From positions 1 through 64,000 of the forward strand of contig CAVTPF010000003.1 of assembly GCA_963736525.1 (NCBI GenBank): 64,000 nucleotides of DNA, in the 5' to 3' direction. A program made the translations under genes and the position numbers. Numbering within the stretch: position 1 is the stretch's first letter; each line of letters starts with the position of its first letter. Shown here piece by piece: positions 47,269-54,559 of the stretch. A model generated the notes under the pieces. It was not told the origin of the DNA. It ran no database searches and worked only from the letters and a program-made list of their open reading frames with translations. The DNA is from Bog-473 sp963736525 (GTDB lineage Bacteria; Actinomycetota; Acidimicrobiia; Acidimicrobiales; RAAP-2).

Positions 47269-48525
47269 ATGAGAATTCCTGGGCTGGCGGGCAGGCACCG
47301 GCGCCGCCTCTCGCGCGGTTTTTCTCGACTCTGGGTCGGCTTTGCACTGGCCAGCACAGGTGACGGGCTCATCCTGGGCGCCGTCCCGCTTCTCGCAGTC
47401 TTTGTCGATCCGAATCCGCTGGCGGTGTCCGCGGTTGCGGCAGCTGACAGCCTTCCGTGGCTCTTGGTCGCGCTACCGGCCGGCGCGTTCGCAGACAGGT
47501 TCGATCGAGGACCACTCATGGCACTCGCGAACGCTGTGCGGGCCGCCGCCATCCTTGGCGCGGCGTTCTTGGTCCTCGCCGGCCAAATGGATCTGGCGCG
47601 TCTGATCCTCATCGTTCTGGTCAATGCGGGGGCGAGAGCGATCTATTACTCGTCGTATCAGGCTGTTGTGCCCGAGCTCGTCGGGTCCGAATCTCTCGAA
47701 CGCGCCAACGGCGTATTGACTGGCACAGAATCGGGCGCGGAGTATCTGGCGGGGCCGGTTGCCGGAAGCTCGCTCTTTGCCGTGAGCGCGTCCATCCCGT
47801 TTCTGGCCGACGTCGTCGTTCTGGTGATGTCCACGCTCCCCTTTGTGGGGATCCACTCGAAAGCACCGAAATCGGATGGATCTGGCGGCTCCATCTGGGA
47901 GGGTGTGAAGCTTTTGTTCGGGGACCGCTGTCTGCGGGTCCTGGTCATCATGGTGAGCTGCATCGCCATGCTCCAAGGGATGGAATTCGGCATCCTCGTG
48001 CTGATCGCTACCAAGGTGTGGGGCGTGCGAACGGGCGCCTATGGTGTCTTTCTTGCCGCTGGCGCCGTCGGGAGCATTCTCGGCAGCTTCGCCGCTGGTG
48101 GCCTGGTGAGGCGATTCGGGAGTGGCCTCACGCTGATTGGCGCCACGATTGCGTCGGGTGTCGGATATTTGATCATGGCCTCCACGGATACATGGCTCGT
48201 AGCCGGTCCCGGTTTCGTGGTTGTGGGTTTTGCGGTCAACGTCATTACGGTTGACGCCGTCTCTCTCCGGCAGAGGCTGACTCCTCCAGAACTCATGGGG
48301 CGGGTGGGCAGCGCGTGGCGCGGCATCGTCTGGGGTGCGGCACCGCTCGGCGCGATTGCGGCCGGAGCCGTGGCCACGATCGGAGGACTCCGGTTGCCAC
48401 TCGTACTGGCAGGGACGCTGCAATGTGCGGTGGCCATCGGGCTGGGCGGTCCACTTCTCCGAAGTATTCGGGCCCGCTCCGGACCAAGCGTTGCGTTGGA
48501 GACACACGACGCCGGGCAAGACTGA
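47269..48525 (+). CDS. DHA3-type MFS transporter (macrolide-efflux/EntS-like)
   Basis: The 418-residue protein has about twelve membrane helices. The N-terminal FSRLWVGFALASTGDGLILGA and the motif-A variant GAFADRFDRGPLMALA match the MFS_3/DHA3 group, which includes Mef macrolide exporters and EntS siderophore exporters. The central loop SKAPKSDGSGGSIWEGVKLLF and the AAPLGAIAAGAVA segment are typical. A GGAAAGG sequence precedes the ATG at 47269. The long upstream region with repeats, hairpins and a leader ORF suggests regulated expression. The substrate is unknown. Confidence 0.88.
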   Translation: MRIPGLAGRHRRRLSRGFSRLWVGFALASTGDGLILGAVPLLAVFVDPNPLAVSAVAAADSLPWLLVALPAGAFADRFDRGPLMALANAVRAAAILGAAFLVLAGQMDLARLILIVLVNAGARAIYYSSYQAVVPELVGSESLERANGVLTGTESGAEYLAGPVAGSSLFAVSASIPFLADVVVLVMSTLPFVGIHSKAPKSDGSGGSIWEGVKLLFGDRCLRVLVIMVSCIAMLQGMEFGILVLIATKVWGVRTGAYGVFLAAGAVGSILGSFAAGGLVRRFGSGLTLIGATIASGVGYLIMASTDTWLVAGPGFVVVGFAVNVITVDAVSLRQRLTPPELMGRVGSAWRGIVWGAAPLGAIAAGAVATIGGLRLPLVLAGTLQCAVAIGLGGPLLRSIRARSGPSVALETHDAGQD

Positions 48526-48607
48526 CAGGCCCGCACCGACAACCCCAACAGAGCGAGCGTGTCGGGTGGCCTGATCGGGATCGAGCCGGCAAGAGTCCTT
48601 CAGCGGA

Positions 48608-50212
48608 TCAGCTCGGCGCGTCGGGCGCTCGGGCTGCACGCTCCGAAGGCAGCGACGGCGGGGTGAGGGCGGGTGCGAGCATCGCGGCCGCGAAGCGGAA
48701 CGCGCCGGACGAATAGACGTCGCACTCTTCGAAGCCACCCATGAGAGTGGTCGTGCCATCGGGGCAGAAGTGCACGCCGTCCGGGGCCCGCACGATGTTC
48801 GTCCCCGCCGGCCCCGTGCACGGCTCGCCGGAGAGGCATGGGAGGCTCCAGGTGAACTGTCCGTTCGCCATGACCGCTTGGCCGGCGTCGTCGTAGGTGA
48901 CGCCGACATTGCTGGTGGCCAGCGATTGGTATACCTGGTTGAGGGCGGATACGTTCTGACTGAGGCTGGGGGACGCGTCAAGTGGCAGGCCGACCAAAAT
49001 GACCTTCGTGCCGACGGCCCGGAAGATCGAGATCGCCGCCTGGGTGTCGTCCTTGTACTTCTGGAAGTACTGCGGTGTCCCTAGTTGGTAGCCCGCCATG
49101 CACGGTGTGAAGGCGTCGCCCGAGAAAGCCAGCACCGCTGCGGTGGGCTGCCAGTCCTGCGCGTCGGCCGCCATCGTTGCGAGGTAGTCGCAGGTCGCGG
49201 TACCGGGGTAGGTGCGGACCACGACGGAGGCGCCCGAGTTGATGGCGAGGAAGGCAAAGTCCTGTCCTGACTCGGAAACCAGTGAATCGCCGTACAGGGC
49301 GATCCGCGGCGGTCCCGGGGGTGGGAGCTCGGGCACGGATCCGTGGAACGTGGCGTCACCGAAGCTGAAGATGCCGCCGTCGGAGGCGGCCTCCCAATAG
49401 CCGCCGGCGGGGGTGGCGGCCATGCCCACGATCGGTTTGTCCAGCGTGAGGCTGCCGGTGCTGCCCCGGAAGGTGGCGTCACCGAAGCTGAAGATCCCGC
49501 CGTCGGCGGCCACCAGCCAGTACCCGCGACCGCCTGCAGAGCGTCCAATCCCGACGATCGGTTGGTTGAGCCTGAGGCTGCCGGTGCTGCCCCAGAAGGT
49601 GGCGTCACCGAAGCTGAAGATCCCGCCGTCGGCGGCCACCAGCCAGTACCCGTGACCATCAGCGGTGGCCGCCATCCCGACCATCGGAGCGTTGAGCGGA
49701 TGGCCGCCCTCGGAGCCGTAGTACCCGGCATCGCCGAAGGCGAAGACACCGCCATCGGCGGCGACCTCCCAGTAACCGCCGCCGTCGGGAGTGGCCGCCA
49801 TGCCGATGATGGGCGCGTCGAGAGCGAGAGCACCGGTGCTGCCTCGGAAGGTGGCGTCACCGAAGCTGAAGATCCCGCCGTCGGCGGCCACCAGCCAGTA
49901 CCCGTGACCATCAGCAGTGGCCGCCATCCCGACCATCGGAGCGTTGAGCGGATGGCCGCCCTCGGAGCCGTAGTAGCCAGCATCGCCGAAGGCGAAGATG
50001 CCGCCGTCGGAGGCGACCTCCCAGTAGCCGCCGCCGTCGGGAGTGGAGGCGACACCGACAATCGGATGGTCGACCACCAGAGACATGACCGGCGTGCTGG
50101 GCACGGCCAGCACCAGACAGGTCGCGGTGAGACACGCGGCAACGAAACCGGTGGTGATCCGGCGGCCCTGGTCCACGGAACGAGTATCGCCGATGGGCCG
50201 GTGTGTGGTCAC
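48608..50212 (-). CDS. secreted protein with six DGGIF-type repeats and a SGNH/GDSL hydrolase domain
   Basis: The 534-residue protein has a basic N-terminus and hydrophobic signal (GFVAACLTATCLVLAVPS), then six 42-residue repeats around GYWLVAADGGIFSFGDA, and a C-terminal SGNH domain (about 300-510). The SGNH domain has the nucleophile block ALYGDSLVSESG and the D-x-x-H block DGVHFCPDG. The repeats are a hallmark of Acidimicrobiia secreted proteins and probably form a beta-propeller or solenoid. Surface polysaccharide or lipid hydrolysis is likely. The GTG at 50212 yields the signal; no clear ribosome site is seen. Confidence 0.86.
   Translation of the reverse strand: MTTHRPIGDTRSVDQGRRITTGFVAACLTATCLVLAVPSTPVMSLVVDHPIVGVASTPDGGGYWEVASDGGIFAFGDAGYYGSEGGHPLNAPMVGMAATADGHGYWLVAADGGIFSFGDATFRGSTGALALDAPIIGMAATPDGGGYWEVAADGGVFAFGDAGYYGSEGGHPLNAPMVGMAATADGHGYWLVAADGGIFSFGDATFWGSTGSLRLNQPIVGIGRSAGGRGYWLVAADGGIFSFGDATFRGSTGSLTLDKPIVGMAATPAGGYWEAASDGGIFSFGDATFHGSVPELPPPGPPRIALYGDSLVSESGQDFAFLAINSGASVVVRTYPGTATCDYLATMAADAQDWQPTAAVLAFSGDAFTPCMAGYQLGTPQYFQKYKDDTQAAISIFRAVGTKVILVGLPLDASPSLSQNVSALNQVYQSLATSNVGVTYDDAGQAVMANGQFTWSLPCLSGEPCTGPAGTNIVRAPDGVHFCPDGTTTLMGGFEECDVYSSGAFRFAAAMLAPALTPPSLPSERAARAPDAPS
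49330..50080 (-). repeat. six 126-bp coding repeats, arranged partly as a 252-bp duplicated pair
   Basis: The period is 126 bp (42 codons). Units 1-2 and 3-4 are almost identical as pairs: for example the GACCATCAGC segment at 49654 recurs at 49906, exactly 252 bp on. Units 5 and 6 are more diverged, and unit 6 lacks one residue. The near-identity suggests a recent duplication of a two-unit block. Confidence 0.85.
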
Positions 50213-50370
50213 GGCAGAACGACGGCGACGGCGACGAGGGAGGGCTGCGGGCGACGACGAATGCCTGGGAGGCCGGTTCGTCGCCAGTTCGGGTGCCCTG
50301 GGGATCGCGTGGCGTACGTCCGGTTCGTGCCTTGCGCCTGTGCTCGATGCACCGGCTCGCCACCACCCGG

Positions 50371-50376
50371 TACCGT
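50371..50376 (+). promoter_or_regulatory. -10 element of a probable leaderless promoter for the YdeI-like gene
   Basis: TACCGT with 6 nt to the GTG at 50383 and no ribosome site. Confidence 0.5.
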
Positions 50377-50382
50377 GGCCCC

Positions 50383-50649
50383 GTGAGCAGCCCGCGAGTG
50401 CCCGGTGGGGTAGTGCACAACCTTCCGGGAGACCTGCGCACGGCGCTGATTGCCAACCCCGTGGCACTCGATGCCTGGATCGACATCACGCCTCTGGCTC
50501 GCAACGAGTTCATCTGCTGGGTCGAGGACGCCAAGCAGGAGATGACCCGAGAACGCCGCATTCGCCGGACTCAGGAGGAGCTGGAGGAAGGCCTGCGGCG
50601 GCCCTGCTGCTGGCCAGGGTGCAAGCACCGCGAGCGAACAGGCAGTTAG
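50383..50649 (+). CDS. small YdeI/OmpD-associated family protein
   Basis: The 88-residue product reads DLRTALIANPVALDAWIDI, then TPLARNEFICWVEDAKQEMTR and RRIRRTQEELEEGLRRPCC, which matches the C-terminal helical domain of YdeI/OmpD-associated proteins as found in stand-alone actinobacterial versions. The C-terminal Cys residues (CCWPGC) are unusual. It diverges from the repeat-protein gene. The family is linked to resistance to polymyxin and bacteriocins in other bacteria, with no known mechanism. Confidence 0.75.
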   Translation: MSSPRVPGGVVHNLPGDLRTALIANPVALDAWIDITPLARNEFICWVEDAKQEMTRERRIRRTQEELEEGLRRPCCWPGCKHRERTGS

Positions 50650-50767
50650 CGGTCGGCGCTCCCAAGGGCGACGACCATCGCCCATTGCCCGACGCCTCCA
50701 CTTCTGCTGAGATGGCGCACAGCCGGTCATAAAGGCTGACGAGGAATGGCGAAGGGGTCAACTGCCG

Positions 50768-51367
50768 ATGCCTTCGGATCGCAGCAAGGGACTGTGTGTC
50801 TGCACGCTTGCGCTCGTTGCGGGTTTCCTCGCGGGGTGCGGCGGATCAGGTCGTCAATCTGAGTCGACGACGAGTTCCTCCGCCACCTCGGCGACGGGAG
50901 TGGTCCTGGGTGCGGATGGACTTGGAGTTGTCCAGACCGGTGACGCCGAGACTCCGGCGGTCCACACAGTAAGCCGCTACCTCGGTGCACCCACGAAGAC
51001 CACGACACCTGGACCATGCAACGGAACCACCGAGGTGGAATGGAGCGATCTCTCGTTGGAGTTCTCCCACGGCGTCCTCGACGGCTACCGCTACGTGGAG
51101 GGTGGTCTCTCCGATGCCGGAACGTTCCACCCTCCGACGGGTCCTGGCACACCCGTACTCAAGACAGCGACTGGTGCGACTCTCGGGATGACGCTCATCG
51201 AGGTGCGACCCCTGTACCCGGTCAACGCTTTTCGCGAGGAACAGGGGGGAGCCATCGTCGTTCGCGGAACCAAAACGGGGGAGAGGCTGTTCCTCGGATT
51301 CTTCAGCACCACTCCCGCGTCACCCCTCACCGAGATCAAGGGCGGCAGTACCTGTGGGGATGTCTGA
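50768..51367 (+). CDS. lipoprotein of unknown function
   Basis: The 199-residue product has a type II signal: a basic start (PSDRSKG), a hydrophobic core and a lipobox LAGC with the Cys at about residue 24, then a Gly/Ser/Thr linker. The mature domain (about 45-195) is beta-rich with two Cys (PGPCNGTTEVEWSDLSLEF; STCGDV) that could form a disulfide. I do not recognise the family. It stands alone between small genes. Confidence 0.72.
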   Translation: MPSDRSKGLCVCTLALVAGFLAGCGGSGRQSESTTSSSATSATGVVLGADGLGVVQTGDAETPAVHTVSRYLGAPTKTTTPGPCNGTTEVEWSDLSLEFSHGVLDGYRYVEGGLSDAGTFHPPTGPGTPVLKTATGATLGMTLIEVRPLYPVNAFREEQGGAIVVRGTKTGERLFLGFFSTTPASPLTEIKGGSTCGDV

Positions 51368-51465
51368 TCAGAGCGGCGGCGACGGTTGTGCCGCCGGTGA
51401 AGCCTGAGCGATGCGGCCCCGGTGTATGCCCAATCGCCGGAAGCGGGTCCTGTCTGGCTTCCGAC

Positions 51466-51693
51466 TCAGGCGCCTCGTCGCAGCTTCGAGTGTGCAATGT
51501 CTCGGAGCCGTGCCTGCGCGGTGAGCCACTCGGCCGACCGAGTCACTTGAGCTTCCTGCAGCACGTGATGCAACCCCGTAGGACTCTCCGTACGTGCTCC
51601 GCACCGTCTGCACACGGGTATGCGGCCATTTGTTTCGGGAAGATGGTGCTGGTCGAGCTGAGCGGCGACATCCGCAGACTCGGGTGAAATCAT
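51466..51693 (-). CDS. small protein with CxxC zinc-ribbon-like motif
   Basis: The 75-residue product starts MISPESADVAAQLDQHHLPE and contains VCRRCGARTESPTGLHHVLQ, a CxxC plus HH arrangement that could bind zinc. An AGGAGG sequence sits 5 nt before the ATG, the clearest sign that it is translated. A helical, basic tail (QARLRDIAHSKLRRGA) might bind nucleic acid. I do not know the family. Confidence 0.6.
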   Translation of the reverse strand: MISPESADVAAQLDQHHLPETNGRIPVCRRCGARTESPTGLHHVLQEAQVTRSAEWLTAQARLRDIAHSKLRRGA

Positions 51694-51882
51694 GATTCCT
51701 CCTGTCGGCGCAAATCGTTGAGACGTACGGCCGGAAGGATGGCACCCGCCGAGGGCGGGATTGTCCTTCGCTCCACCCTATGCCCATCGGAGCGCTGGTT
51801 GTCGGGCTGCTCCGTACGTCGGAACGGTGGGTCGCTTTTGCCCACGAGGGCAGTCGATCTGTGCAAGATTTCGGGTCGAGGG

Positions 51883-51888
51883 GATAAT
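51883..51888 (+). promoter_or_regulatory. possible -10 (GATAAT) of a leaderless promoter for the methyltransferase
   Basis: GATAAT lies 8 nt upstream of the ATG at 51897, and no ribosome site is visible. The first base departs from TANNNT, so support is weaker than at other sites. Confidence 0.35.
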
Positions 51889-51896
51889 TGTTACCA

Positions 51897-52643
51897 ATGT
51901 CGGACCTGTGGAGAGAGGCGGGCCGGGCGTCCCAGCGATTCGGTGAGCAGGCACTCGACTACGACCGGTATCGACCTCGGTACCCAGAAAGCGTGTTCGA
52001 TGACATCGTCACGATCGCAGGAGTTGGACCCGGGGCAAGTGCCATCGAGATCGGAGCTGGGACCGGGATCGCAACTGAACCGTTGGTCGAGCGTGGCCTG
52101 GCCGTCACCGCCATCGAAGCTGCCCCCGAGATGGCCGCTCTCGCGAAGGCCAAGCTGGCCGGTCGTGCCCAAATCTTCGTAGGTCGGTTTGAGGACTATT
52201 TGGCACCAAGATCAGTGCAGTTGGTCGCCTCATTCAACGCCTGGCACTGGGTGGATCCGACGATGGCTGTCGATCGTGTTGCCGAGGTGATCGAACCGAA
52301 CGGGTTTCTCGCTCTCGTTTGGACTGAGGTCGTCTCCTGGGGTCAGGAGCCATTCGAAGATCGCCTCGCTGACGTCTTCGGCCACCCATGGGCAAAGCGT
52401 CTCGACCATGTGGAGGGTTCACTGCAACCGATCCGAGACGATGGCCGGTTCGACGAGTTTCAGGTGCGCCACCACGTCTTGGAACGCAGCCTCGATGCCG
52501 CAGGCTTCATGGCGGTTACAAAGACGTATGGGGGCGACCGTACGACTGAGCAGTACGAGGCCATCGCGAAGGTGATTGAGGATGACTTCGGTGTGATCAA
52601 GAAGGTGGAGGACGCCGCCCTCTATATATCGAGGCGGCGCTAG
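51897..52643 (+). CDS. class I SAM-dependent methyltransferase
   Basis: The 248-residue protein has the SAM-binding motif I AIEIGAGTGIATEPL, an acidic motif II at the end of the second strand (VTAIEAAPEM) and the FNAWHWVDPTMA segment of the UbiE/Methyltransf_11 type. A small molecule is the likely substrate; nothing nearby indicates which one. The ATG at 51897 is favoured over the TTG at 51888. Confidence 0.87.
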   Translation: MSDLWREAGRASQRFGEQALDYDRYRPRYPESVFDDIVTIAGVGPGASAIEIGAGTGIATEPLVERGLAVTAIEAAPEMAALAKAKLAGRAQIFVGRFEDYLAPRSVQLVASFNAWHWVDPTMAVDRVAEVIEPNGFLALVWTEVVSWGQEPFEDRLADVFGHPWAKRLDHVEGSLQPIRDDGRFDEFQVRHHVLERSLDAAGFMAVTKTYGGDRTTEQYEAIAKVIEDDFGVIKKVEDAALYISRRR

Positions 52644-52793
52644 TCGATGATGCTAGCCACCTGCCCCAGTACCCCGGGGCCGTGTCACGCTCCGGCACGT
52701 CTGGAGCCCAGAGCAACCGGTCGGGACACTCCCGACTCGGCCCCCCACGCACCCGAGTGGTCCAACCACATGGTCCGCCCAGCCGGCGTCCTG

Positions 52794-53981
52794 TCACGCC
52801 ACCACGCCAGCCGCCCGCAGATCGGCCACGCGATCGGCGAGGCCGATCTCCCCGAGGATCTCGTCGGTGTGCTCGCCGAGCATCGGTGCACCGCCCGTCA
52901 ATGACGCTGGCGTGACCCCGAACAGCGCTGGGTGTCGCGGCAGGCGCACTGGGCCGACCACGTGATGGTGCTGGTACTCGAAGAGCCCGACGGCGAGCGC
53001 GTGCTCGTCACGTGTCAGCTCCTCGGGCGAAAGGATCATGGCGTAGGGCACTCGCTCAGCCTCGAAGCGTTTGCTCGCCTCTGCCCACGACAAGTTGGCC
53101 GCCTTGGCGTAGCACATGTCAACCAGTTCACGGGTCACATCCGGGTGCTTGATGCGTTCGGCGATGGTCGCAACACGTGGGTCGTCATAGCCTTGGACAC
53201 CGAGAGCCCGGCACATCCCGGCGAAATCATCGGCCGAGGTTGGCGTGACGATGCCCCACGCGTCCGTGAACCGCATCGGCGCAAACCCGGCCACGAAGCT
53301 CGAGTGCTGTGAGTGGTCCGATTCGAGCAGCACCTCGTTGGCCGCCGAATCTGCCCAGAGGAACGAGACCACGGCATCCATCATGGAGAGCTGGACGTGC
53401 TGGCCGCCCCTCCCCTGGGTGCGAGCGAACAGCGCTGCGGTGATGGCCTGCGCCGCGAAGAGCGCCGTGATCTTGTCCGCCGCGGGCTGGCGCAGGAAGA
53501 CCGGAATGCCGTCGGCCGGGTCGCCCTGGTTGCTGGCCAACCCTGCGTACGCCTGCATCACCGTGTCGTAGGCGCTGCGGTCCCTATAGGGACCCTCGGC
53601 GCCGAAACCGGTCAGCGAGGCGTAGACGACGTCCGGGTTGACGGCCTTGATGTCGTCGTAGCCGAGGCCGAGTCTGTCCATCACGCCAGGCCGGTAGTTC
53701 TCCAGGAACACGTCGGAGCGGGCAGCGAGGGCCCGCACGATCTCGACGCCCTCGGTCCGGTGAAGGTCGACCGCGATCCCCCTCTTTCCTCGGTTGCACA
53801 CCAAATAGAGCGAGCTCATGCCGTTCACAGCGACACCGACGAAGCGTGCAATGTCCCCGATACCGGGCCGCTCGACCTTGATCACGTCCGCGCCCTGGTC
53901 GGCCAGCAAGGCCGCCGCGTAGGGCGCCGTCAGCGCGATCGACACGTCGAGGACTCGGACGCCTGCCATCGGTCCGCTCAT
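52794..53981 (-). CDS. CaiB/BaiF-family (class III) CoA-transferase
   Basis: The 395-residue protein has MAGVRVLDVSIALTAPYAAALLADQGADVIKVE at its start (first strand and helix), NRGKRGIAVDL, and ENYRPGVMDRLGLGYDD, the typical family signature. A following GFGAEGPYRDRSAYDTVMQA block completes the first domain. Class III enzymes move CoA between carboxylic acids; the aspartate nucleophile position follows this block. Substrates of this family include carnitine, bile acids and formate, none of which can be assigned here. It stands alone. Confidence 0.9.
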   Translation of the reverse strand: MSGPMAGVRVLDVSIALTAPYAAALLADQGADVIKVERPGIGDIARFVGVAVNGMSSLYLVCNRGKRGIAVDLHRTEGVEIVRALAARSDVFLENYRPGVMDRLGLGYDDIKAVNPDVVYASLTGFGAEGPYRDRSAYDTVMQAYAGLASNQGDPADGIPVFLRQPAADKITALFAAQAITAALFARTQGRGGQHVQLSMMDAVVSFLWADSAANEVLLESDHSQHSSFVAGFAPMRFTDAWGIVTPTSADDFAGMCRALGVQGYDDPRVATIAERIKHPDVTRELVDMCYAKAANLSWAEASKRFEAERVPYAMILSPEELTRDEHALAVGLFEYQHHHVVGPVRLPRHPALFGVTPASLTGGAPMLGEHTDEILGEIGLADRVADLRAAGVVA

Positions 53982-54155
53982 CCGGTCTGGTCCCTGGTGT
54001 GCATATCGGCAAGCCTGACAGACTCGGAATCACGCCGCTCAGAGGTCGAAACGAAAGAGGCACCTTCCGCTGGAGCAGGGGTCGCACCAGCCGTCGGGAC
54101 GGTGTCAGTCCCGGCGGCTGGGACGGTCGATGCTTCGCCCCGTTCGCTCTGGGCT

Positions 54156-54310
54156 ATGCCGACGACCGGGGCGTTGAGCGGCGTTCCCAGAAGGGAGCCG
54201 TCGTAGGGCGTGTTGCACGCAGCCCGAAAGCGTGAAGATGCCTCCGTCCGAATCGACCAGCCAGCAGCCCGGACCGGGTGCATTGAGAGCCTTGCCGACG
54301 ACCCCGGCGA
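54156..54310 (-). pseudogene. decayed DGGIF-type repeat unit (relative of the 48.6-50.2 kb protein)
   Basis: On the minus strand one frame reads GKALNAPGPGCWLVDSDGGIF, a clear match to the NAP-x-VG...GYWLV-x-SDGGIFSFGDA unit with a deletion after NAPG. The next part, GSLLGTPLNAPVVGIAQSE, is in a different frame. Both frames are shorter than a gene and lie next to no start codon with support. This appears to be the remnant of another repeat-protein gene. Confidence 0.65.
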
Positions 54311-54547
54311 AACCCTGGATGTGCTTGTGCAGGTAATGGGACTTTTCGGTCCCTTCTGATCGGCTGACCTGGGTAAATGTGGCATGAGTGCCTGAGCAGC
54401 GACGAGATTCGGGCGCCGAGTGGCGTGGGCACGTCGAAACGTCGCATGGCGGGTGGTTCTCCAATCGGGTCCCGGTCACCAGCTCCGAGCACTTGGACGG
54501 GGCGCACCGGAACCAGCCGCGGCGCGACTCACTCGGCAGCGCCGCGT

Positions 54548-54553
54548 TACCGT
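54548..54553 (+). promoter_or_regulatory. -10 element of a probable leaderless promoter for the cyclase/LuxR gene
   Basis: TACCGT lies 6 nt upstream of the GTG at 54560 and supports that start. Confidence 0.5.
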
Positions 54554-54559
54554 GCGAGC

